DNA of 16,818 bases from an uncultured Eubacteriales bacterium (GTDB lineage Bacteria; Bacillota_A; Clostridia; Christensenellales; Aristaeellaceae), in contig OMRS01000130.1 in NCBI GenBank assembly GCA_900313545.1, positions 1-16,818 on the forward strand, in the 5' to 3' direction. Below are positions 1 through 5,665 of the stretch, piece by piece. Made by a program: the position numbers and the translations under genes. The stretch's first letter is position 1, and each line of letters opens with the position of its first letter. Under the pieces are notes generated by a model. It worked only from the letters and a program-made list of their open reading frames with translations. It ran no database searches and was not told the DNA's origin.

Positions 1-233
1 CGCTGCAGGACATTTCCCGGTTCATGACGCTGGCCAGGGAGGGCGACCATACCCTGCGCGAGAGATGCGAACTGCTCATCCGGCACAAGGAGACCGTCCT
101 CACGCGAATGGAGGAAATGCAGAGGCATCTGGACAAGGTGAGCTGGAAGATCGATTTCTTCACGGAGAAGCTTGCAGAGTATGAACGGGACCAGGGTTCA
201 TCCGGCGCAGACCCGGAAAATCCCGGGGACTGA
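1..233 (+). CDS. MerR-family transcriptional regulator, C-terminal part (5' end outside window)
   Basis: This is the only accepted gene on the + strand. The frame is open from base 3 to a TGA at 231-233 and has no start in the window that would leave a sensible domain, so the gene begins to the left. The visible 76 residues match the dimerisation helix of MerR-type regulators: an opening LQDISRF, then EGD-TL-ER (residues about 13-20), then a long amphipathic helix ending in KIDFFTEKLAEYE, which corresponds to the usual 'YKIxYYE' region. The DNA-binding winged helix is off the edge. The last 15 or so residues are Gly/Asp/Pro-rich and probably disordered. No Cys cluster of the metal-sensing MerR members is visible, so a small-molecule or stress sensor is more likely. 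The family is fairly sure; the ligand and target are unknown. Confidence 0.75.
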   Translation, partial: LQDISRFMTLAREGDHTLRERCELLIRHKETVLTRMEEMQRHLDKVSWKIDFFTEKLAEYERDQGSSGADPENPGD

Positions 234-336
234 CCCCGCAAGGCAGAGCGGTCCGGTCAGCTATCCGTGCCGGGCATCCCCGGGCGCACCTGCGAATTCC
301 CGAATATCCCCGGACCTTTGCCCGTGGCGCTCGCGC

Positions 337-375
337 AAAAAAGCCGCGGCACGAACGTCGTGCCGCGGCTTTTTT
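337..375. terminator. Bidirectional rho-independent terminator
   Basis: A perfect 12-bp stem (GCCGCGGCACGA at 343-354, TCGTGCCGCGGC at 358-369) has a 3-nt loop. It is flanked by AAAAAA (337-342) and TTTTTT (370-375), so it works in both directions. It lies between the convergent ends of the MerR gene and the glucose-1-phosphatase gene. Confidence 0.95.
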
Positions 376-402
376 GTATCAGGATGAAGCGGAGGCTGCC
401 CC

Positions 403-1830
403 TTACGCGGCCTTATCCAGTTCGGCATCCCCGGTGCCGTAGGTTTCAACCAGCGCATCGTAGGCGTCAATGGCCCTGCGGATGCATTCCTGCACGTCGG
501 TCAGGCGGTAATATCCGTCCGCGTTCCTCTCCAGGCCGGGGAGATCCATCTCAAAGGACACCGGAGGGTTCTCCAGGGAAAGCTCGGTTTTCTCACGCAG
601 CTGTTCGGTGCTCTGGTAGACCATCCGCACCCTGGCGTAAAGCTCCCCATCCTCCGCAGACCACGTTTCAAATGCGAGCTTCACGCCGATGGGCGTCTTG
701 GGCTCCACGGTGTCGGGCAGCTCGTAGTCCCGCACGCCAAGCGAGGAGAGCACGCTGGCGATATTGGAATCGTGGCCGCACAGGAAGCTGAACTTCCGGC
801 CTTCCGTCGTCATCTCAGAGAGGATCTCCTGAAGCAGCGGATGCGCTTCGTTCACGGCAATCATCGGCGTTTCAAACAGCATCCGGGTGTAGGTGTCCGT
901 GATGCTGTGGATCTTCAGCCAATCCTCCCGGGTCAGATCATGGCCAAAGGCGGCCGCCCTGCTGTCGGCCATCTCGTAGAACTGGAACGTCAGGGCATCC
1001 GACACCGAGCTGGCGATTTTGATGGGGCCGGTCATCCCCGGCTCCTTGAGGTACTCCATCACCATTTCCGTTTTGCCGTCCAGCAGGTTGCCGAACTTGC
1101 CCGACTGATATGCCTCGCTCTTTTCCATGTCCGTCACATCCATGAGCAGCCGTATGGCGTCCAGCAGGTTTTTGTGGATGCCATCCAGGCCCTCCGGGCC
1201 GCCCTCCAGGGCCGCCTGCGCAACGGCGTCCTTCACGTATTCCTCGGAAAACACCGTCAGCACGGGATGAAAGGTCGGGTCCATCGTGTCATATTCCGCG
1301 TGCCTCTCCACCGGCACAACCGCCACGGGCAGAAGCCCCGAGGAAAAATAGTGCGCCGTGGCCTGCGTGCGCTGTTTCGCGTTGGCATAGAACCGCACCG
1401 CGCCTTCTTCGGGCATGTAGTTCTCCGGGAACAGTCCCTCGTGCTCCAGCCACAGCCGGAAATACTGTCCCATCATGGTTTCCAGCACCGCGCCGCGAAG
1501 CGAAAGCTCGCTGGGTCTGCTCGTCCACTCAAACCACGTATGCGGCGTGATTTCGTCCAGCAGCGAACCGCTGCCCGACAGCGGGGAGCGGATGTTGTGG
1601 CGGCTGAGCAGCACCACCTGCTTCAGCCGGTACCCGGCGTTCCCGGAAGGCACGTCCCTGACGGCGTCCTTCTGCGCCAGGTCCGGGACGCCTTCGTCCC
1701 CGGACTGCGCGGCCTCCCCGGCAATGGTCCCCTCCGGTCCGGGGAGAGTCGCCCCGGCGGGCTCCGGACCCGCGGCAAACGCGGACGCCGTCAGCATCCA
1801 CGACAGCAGCCACAGCACGATCAGCTTCAT
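403..1830 (-). CDS. agp: Exported histidine-type glucose-1-phosphatase (Agp-like)
   Basis: This 475-residue protein belongs to the histidine acid phosphatase clan and resembles E. coli glucose-1-phosphatase (Agp), which removes phosphate from glucose-1-phosphate and also from phytate. The phosphohistidine motif reads RHNIRSP (residues 77-83). Agp likewise has Asn where most relatives have RHG. Other matches to Agp are R-TQATA (154-159), TMDPTFHPV (182-190), the proton-donor motif GHDSNIASVLSSL (352-364), TPIG-KLAFETW (379-390) and YQS-EQLR (405-412). A Sec signal peptide (about 1-19, ending SAFA) shows it is exported, and a Gly/Pro/Glu-rich linker (20-65) follows. I chose the ATG at 1830 because AGGAGG at 1840-1845 sits 9 nt upstream; the GTG at 1854 lies before that site. 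The exported acetolactate decarboxylase gene is 126 nt upstream on the same strand, so the two may be cotranscribed. The terminator at 337-375 closes the unit. Confidence 0.9.
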   Translation of the reverse strand: MKLIVLWLLSWMLTASAFAAGPEPAGATLPGPEGTIAGEAAQSGDEGVPDLAQKDAVRDVPSGNAGYRLKQVVLLSRHNIRSPLSGSGSLLDEITPHTWFEWTSRPSELSLRGAVLETMMGQYFRLWLEHEGLFPENYMPEEGAVRFYANAKQRTQATAHYFSSGLLPVAVVPVERHAEYDTMDPTFHPVLTVFSEEYVKDAVAQAALEGGPEGLDGIHKNLLDAIRLLMDVTDMEKSEAYQSGKFGNLLDGKTEMVMEYLKEPGMTGPIKIASSVSDALTFQFYEMADSRAAAFGHDLTREDWLKIHSITDTYTRMLFETPMIAVNEAHPLLQEILSEMTTEGRKFSFLCGHDSNIASVLSSLGVRDYELPDTVEPKTPIGVKLAFETWSAEDGELYARVRMVYQSTEQLREKTELSLENPPVSFEMDLPGLERNADGYYRLTDVQECIRRAIDAYDALVETYGTGDAELDKAA

Positions 1831-1839
1831 GGTCATCTT

Positions 1840-1845
1840 CCTCCT
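1840..1845 (-). promoter_or_regulatory. Ribosome binding site that sets the phosphatase start
   Basis: AGGAGG on the - strand is 9 nt from the ATG at 1830 and 3 nt from the ATG at 1836. It favours 1830 and excludes the GTG at 1854. Confidence 0.75.
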
Positions 1846-1956
1846 GTACGTCACTTGTCAATTGGTGAAATGTCGTTTTTCCCCGATATTCGGGAAGCGG
1901 GAGTTCCGGGAACCCGGGCGCGGCTTTTCAGCGGAGACGCGCCAGGCCCTTCGGAA

Positions 1957-2802
1957 TCACCTGGCCTGTCCCGTCGTTGCCGTTTCAGCCCGATGGATCG
2001 CCTCGTCCATGTTTTTCGCCAGATCCATGTCCTGGAATTCCGGATTGCGGGACAGTGTCATCTCAAAGCCGTCCGTCAGGTCAAAAGCGGCACGCGCATC
2101 TTTGACGCTGAGCTGCAGGATGTGTCCGCCCAGCTTACGGTCCTCGGAGATGAAGTGGAAATGCCAGCCGACGCTGTTGAGCCCTCGCATGTAGTCCGGG
2201 CAGAAGAGGCCTACGGCGGTTCCCCGAATGTCCTCATAATCAAACTCCGTCTGGTCCGCGGCCAGCGCCACATCCAGCTGCCGGTAGGGCTTTTCCTGCT
2301 TGTACTCGCTGCGCACCTTGAGCGGGCCGAAGCTGCCCTCGATCTTCACCAGGTAGAAGCAGTTCGCGCCGCCAAGCCTGTTCACGACCTCATTGAGCGA
2401 TGCCTGCAGCGCCGCCATATCCGGGATGCCGTGCAGCTCCAGCGTCTCATCCGTGTCAAAGAACGTCACGTTGCAGAAGGGCACGGTCTCCTCATCAGAG
2501 GGGACGGCGATGGTGCCGTCCGAGACCGCCTGGTAAACCACGCCGTCCAGCATGATCATCTCCCCGTTGACGCCCTCAAAGGTGCCGATGCCGGTATCCC
2601 CGTGCCGCTTGAGGTCGCCCACGGGAAGGATTCCGTCAAAGTACCCCTGTGACAGGGACTGCAGCATGGCCACCTGGTAGAGCACGTCTGCGTTTTCCCC
2701 GTTCGGACCGCCCTCCCCCTCCTGCGCAAGGGAGCAGGCGGAAGGCATCACGGCGCACAGCAGCGCCAGCACCAGTACAGCCCATCTCGTTCCATTCCTC
2801 AT
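1957..2802 (-). CDS. alsD: Exported alpha-acetolactate decarboxylase
   Basis: This 281-residue enzyme converts 2-acetolactate to acetoin and CO2, the committed step of the acetoin/butanediol pathway. Landmarks are LYQVAMLQSL (41-50), RHGDTGIGTF (66-75), NGEMI-LDG (79-87), the Arg-containing KVRSEYKQEKPYRQL (162-176), and the zinc site GWHFHFISEDRKLGGH, giving the expected three His ligands H214, H216 and H227. The family's conserved C-terminal Glu is probably E247 (GFEMTL). Length fits the family (about 240 residues) plus an N-terminal export signal: RNGTR, then a hydrophobic core (8-20). A Cys at 23 (MPSAC) could be a poor lipobox, so it is either secreted or lipid-anchored. Most characterised homologues are cytosolic, although exported ones are known. 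The start ATG at 2802 has a GAGGCGGG-like site 6-12 nt upstream. The phosphatase gene follows on the same strand. Confidence 0.92.
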   Translation of the reverse strand: MRNGTRWAVLVLALLCAVMPSACSLAQEGEGGPNGENADVLYQVAMLQSLSQGYFDGILPVGDLKRHGDTGIGTFEGVNGEMIMLDGVVYQAVSDGTIAVPSDEETVPFCNVTFFDTDETLELHGIPDMAALQASLNEVVNRLGGANCFYLVKIEGSFGPLKVRSEYKQEKPYRQLDVALAADQTEFDYEDIRGTAVGLFCPDYMRGLNSVGWHFHFISEDRKLGGHILQLSVKDARAAFDLTDGFEMTLSRNPEFQDMDLAKNMDEAIHRAETATTGQAR

Positions 2803-3129
2803 CCTTTTTCCCGCCTCATATGATTTTCGCCCGCATTTCCGCGGGCGAAAACTGTTTTCTCCTCAGACTTCTGTTTTTCCGGTTAGAGCAGTGTGAGACA
2901 TGCGCCAAGGGCCGCGAAGGCCGCCGGTCGGGCATTCCCTGGAAAAGGCATCCCGGGCACGGGGCTCAAACCGGGCGGGTCAGCGTTCCCCGATGAAATG
3001 CAGGCCCATCCGCAGCGGCTTTCCCGTATTCCGGGCGCTGCCGCAGGCCTCATGAAGGAGCTCCCGGCAGGGAGCCGGTCAGCCGTCAGATTCCTGTGAA
3101 GCCGACCGGGCTCCTGTCAGGGAATGCCT
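2803..3129. other. Intergenic region without a convincing gene
   Basis: This 327-nt gap separates the FN3 protein gene from alsD. It holds the inverted repeat at 2824-2851 and GC-rich hairpins at about 3055-3110 without a T-tract, so no clear terminator. A weak promoter-like pair for alsD (TTGGCG, 17 nt, TAACCG on the - strand, near 2880-2920) is not convincing. Short open frames on both strands match nothing I recognise. Confidence 0.5.
2824..2851. repeat. Perfect inverted repeat in the alsD leader
   Basis: TTTTCGCCCGC (2824-2834) and GCGGGCGAAAA (2841-2851) form an 11-bp perfect stem with a 6-nt loop. It ends 21 nt upstream of the alsD ATG. The stem is followed by A residues rather than T on each strand, so it is not a normal terminator. 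It could be an RNA leader structure or a protein-binding palindrome. Confidence 0.6.
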
Positions 3130-4392
3130 TTATGAATGGAGGACCTTGGCCCTGGACCAGGCGGAGTAATACTCCTCATTGCCGACCTTGGCATAGATGC
3201 GGACCCGCAGGTAGTATTTCTTTCCTTCCTTCAGCTTCTTGATGAACCTGTCAAGGTCCTTGAGCCGCTTGATCTTCCTGCTGTCGCTTTCGGAGAAATC
3301 GCTGTTCAGGCTGTACTCGATCTGATAACCCTTGATGTTCCTCAGGCATTTCCAGAACAGACCAACCTGCTTGCTGCCGGCGACGCCGGCCCAGCTCTCC
3401 GCGTTCGGGAAGATCATCGCCGCTTCCTCGATCATCTGCGCCACGCTCTCCTGCGTGTTCATCAGATCATCCGGGATCAGCGCCTCATGCTCCTCCAGGA
3501 CCGCCTCCATCGCCATGGCCTCTGCCGCCTCTTCCACTTCATCGGCGCTGCCGCTGAGCGTCTTCATGGCTTCTTCCACCAGCCGGGCGGCCTTCTCATA
3601 GGCCCTGAGCTCCTGCCCGGCGTTCCCGGTCATCGTTTCCCTGATGGCCTGGCCCGCGGACTCCAGCATCTTCATGGTTTCATCCGCCCACCGGGCAGCC
3701 TCTTCATAGGCCTTGCGCTCTTCTTCGGCCCACTTTTCGACCTTGGGGGCCGCGGCTTCCAGCGTTTCCTTCGCCTCTTTGACCCGCCTGGCGGTTTTCT
3801 CGTAGTCCTTTTTCTCCTTCGGGGACTTCCAGTCCGCTTTCCTGGCGGCCGCCATCCTGATCTGCTCCTGCGCGGCCTCCAGCCTGCCCATCAGATCTTC
3901 CGGATCCTTCCGGTCCTGCTCCCCGGTCCCGCCTTCCCCGTTCGGGGTCTCTGCCGCGGGGGCTTCCGGAGCGGGGGCCTCCTGTACAGGAGCCTCCACC
4001 GGCTCTGCCCCGGTATCCTGGGCCGGAGCTTCCTCCGGCTTGACCGGGGCTTCTTCCGCGGCGGCCTGTGCCGGCTGCGCCTCGGTCTCCTCAGCGTCGG
4101 CCTTTTGCGTCCTCTTCTTCCTGGGGGTCCTGGTTCTTGTGGCCGCTGCTTTGGGGGTCGTCGTTCTGGTTCCTCTGGGCTTGCGGGTCCTGCGGGCGGG
4201 TTCCTGGGCTTCCGCAGCCGGAGCCTCGACCGGCGCCGCTTCAGCGGCGGCAGGAGCCTCGCTCTCGTTCTGCTCCTGCGCAGCCGGGGCCTCGGCGGGG
4301 GTCACGCTCTCGTTCTTCTCCTCCACAGCCGGGGTCCCGGCCTGTTCCGTTTCAGCAGTCGCGGGGATCTCGTTGACGATCTGGTCTTCCAT
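3130..4392 (-). CDS. Ala/Pro/Glu-rich protein with H1-like basic segment, coiled-coil repeats and C-terminal FN3-like domain
   Basis: This 420-residue mosaic has no assignable enzymatic role. Residues 1-66 are acidic and rich in Ala, Pro and Glu. Residues 67-97 are a strongly basic, Thr/Pro/Lys/Arg-rich block (RRTRKPRGTRTTTPK, then TPRKKRTQK) resembling histone H1 tails and AT-hook-like tracts. Residues 98-160 are acidic Ala/Pro-rich again. Residues 165-300 are helical and contain three related units beginning YEKTARRVKEAKETLE (197), YEEAARWADETMKMLE (229) and YEKAARLVEEAMKTLS (265). The C-terminus (about 340-420) matches the degenerate fibronectin-type-III domain common in Clostridia: GYQIEYSLNSDF, then KKLKEGKKYYLRVRIY, then YYSAWSRAK. 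No signal peptide or membrane segment is seen. The ATG at 4392 is chosen because AAAGGAG lies 7 nt upstream; an upstream TTG at 4434 has no such site. The FN3 assignment is fairly sure, the function unknown. Confidence 0.8.
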   Translation of the reverse strand: MEDQIVNEIPATAETEQAGTPAVEEKNESVTPAEAPAAQEQNESEAPAAAEAAPVEAPAAEAQEPARRTRKPRGTRTTTPKAAATRTRTPRKKRTQKADAEETEAQPAQAAAEEAPVKPEEAPAQDTGAEPVEAPVQEAPAPEAPAAETPNGEGGTGEQDRKDPEDLMGRLEAAQEQIRMAAARKADWKSPKEKKDYEKTARRVKEAKETLEAAAPKVEKWAEEERKAYEEAARWADETMKMLESAGQAIRETMTGNAGQELRAYEKAARLVEEAMKTLSGSADEVEEAAEAMAMEAVLEEHEALIPDDLMNTQESVAQMIEEAAMIFPNAESWAGVAGSKQVGLFWKCLRNIKGYQIEYSLNSDFSESDSRKIKRLKDLDRFIKKLKEGKKYYLRVRIYAKVGNEEYYSAWSRAKVLHS

Positions 4393-4399
4393 ATGCGTA

Positions 4400-4406
4400 C
4401 TCCTTT
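4400..4406 (-). promoter_or_regulatory. Ribosome binding site that sets the FN3 protein start
   Basis: AAAGGAG on the - strand is 7 nt upstream of the ATG at 4392, which is 14 codons inside the longest open frame. Confidence 0.75.
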
Positions 4407-4502
4407 CGTGATTGAGCGTGGTGTCCATAGTCAATGGGATAAAATTCTGTTGCAGGCGGCACTCCGCCTCCGCGGGGCGCCGGGGGGTTTGGTTCCCGCG
4501 CC

Positions 4503-5570
4503 TTACCGCGCGATGCGGCTGTCGACGACGGCGCCGGATACAGCGGAGACGGCGGCTCCGAGGAAGATCATCTTTATGCCGGACTCAATAAAGTAGAAGC
4601 TGATGAGAAGTCCGATGCTGACGGCGAGGACCGCGGGATGGGCGATGGAATAGATGCCCATGAGCACCTCCAGAACGCCCAGAACGATTCCGAAGATCTT
4701 CGCGGCGCCGCCCTCCTGGTTTCCGATGGCATCGATGATGGTCATCGCGCCGCGCAGGAGGAACCAGCCCGCGGTCATATAGAACAGAACGGAACTGCCC
4801 GCTTCCGCGATGCCGGGCACCGAAATGGCGACAATGCCCAGGATCAGGCTGAGCAGCGCAAAGAAGAACTCCTTGTCATAGCGGCCTTCGGAGATTGCCT
4901 GCACCATGCTGACAATGCCGTTGATAAAGAACAGCAGGACGATGCAGTGCCCCGTTCCGAGGAAGGTGGCAAGCGGGGTGGCAAGCATGGAGAATCCGCC
5001 GATGATGGTCAGGATGCCCATGACGGTAAACAGGATGGTCACGTTGTTGCCGCCCTCGCAGGTGGCCTTTCCGACGACGATCGCATCAATGCCGGACTCG
5101 ATGAAGTAAAAGCCGATCAGGAATCCGATGGTGAGGGCAAGCACCGCGGGATGGGCAATGGAATAGATCGCCAGACCCAGTTCCAGCACACCCATGACGA
5201 TTCCCAGCACCATCAGGAGGAAGCTGCCTCCCTCTTTCCGGATGGCAAGGGCATCGAGAATGGACAGGACCCCGCGCAGGACGAACCAGCCTCCGGCCAT
5301 GTACAGCATGATGGTGTTGTTCACTTCCACAGCGCCCGGGATCACCAGGCCGGCAATGCCCAGAATCACGCTGAGTATTGCAAACAGAAACCTCTTGTCA
5401 TAGCGCTTTGCTGAGATCCCCTGGACGATGCCGGTGATGCCCCAGATGAAAAACAGGATGATGATGTAGTATCCCAGGCTCAGAAAGTTCGCCAGCGGCG
5501 TGCTCAGCATGGAAATGCCTCCGATGATCATCAGCACTCCCAGAATTACGATCATGGTAAAGGATGTCAT
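4503..5570 (-). CDS. Tandemly duplicated HdeD-like (DUF308) membrane protein
   Basis: This 355-residue integral membrane protein consists of two copies of the roughly 170-residue HdeD/DUF308 unit, each with about six hydrophobic segments. Paired landmarks are MIIGGISMLSTPLANFL (14-30) with TIIGGFSMLATPLATFL (188-204); RYDKRFLFAILSVILGI (56-72) with RYDKEFFFALLSLILGI (230-246); GGWFVLRG (93-100) with AGWFLLRG (267-274); and YSIAHPAVLALTIGFLIGFY (136-155) with its near-identical partner YSIAHPAVLAVSIGLLISFY (307-326). E. coli HdeD is a single unit linked to acid resistance; the role here is inferred only. The ATG at 5570 has GAGGAGG 7 nt upstream. It lies 95 nt downstream of the MscS-type channel gene, so cotranscription is possible, though GC-rich hairpins sit between them. 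Confidence 0.88.
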   Translation of the reverse strand: MTSFTMIVILGVLMIIGGISMLSTPLANFLSLGYYIIILFFIWGITGIVQGISAKRYDKRFLFAILSVILGIAGLVIPGAVEVNNTIMLYMAGGWFVLRGVLSILDALAIRKEGGSFLLMVLGIVMGVLELGLAIYSIAHPAVLALTIGFLIGFYFIESGIDAIVVGKATCEGGNNVTILFTVMGILTIIGGFSMLATPLATFLGTGHCIVLLFFINGIVSMVQAISEGRYDKEFFFALLSLILGIVAISVPGIAEAGSSVLFYMTAGWFLLRGAMTIIDAIGNQEGGAAKIFGIVLGVLEVLMGIYSIAHPAVLAVSIGLLISFYFIESGIKMIFLGAAVSAVSGAVVDSRIAR

Positions 5571-5624
5571 TGTGTTGCCTCCTCAATAGTGTTGGGAATA
5601 TTTGGATTTTTCGGATTCCGGACG

Positions 5625-5659
5625 GGGTTCCCCCGGGAACCCGCCGCCCCCCGGGCGGC
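5625..5659. repeat. Two adjacent GC-rich hairpins between channel and HdeD-like genes
   Basis: GGGTTCC/GGAACCC (5625-5631, 5636-5642) and GCCGCCC/GGGCGGC (5643-5649, 5653-5659) are back-to-back perfect 7-bp stems with 4- and 3-nt loops. No T-tract follows on the - strand, so they may slow transcription or protect mRNA ends rather than terminate. Confidence 0.55.
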
Positions 5660-5665
5660 CTCCGG

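Noticed and set aside
772..2652. A 626-codon open frame on the + strand
   Set aside because: It is antisense to the phosphatase and acetolactate decarboxylase genes, which have clear families and ribosome binding sites; it is His/Arg-rich with no recognisable domain and results from GC-rich codons.
3000..3110. A 32-codon - strand frame ending in NTGKPLRMGLHFIGER, possible gene tail
   Set aside because: It reads like protein but matches no family I can name and has a stop directly upstream, so a remnant cannot be supported.
3136..4596. A 486-codon open frame on the + strand
   Set aside because: It mirrors the FN3 protein gene; its Leu/Gly/Arg-rich low-complexity content is the complement of the Ala/Glu/Pro codons.
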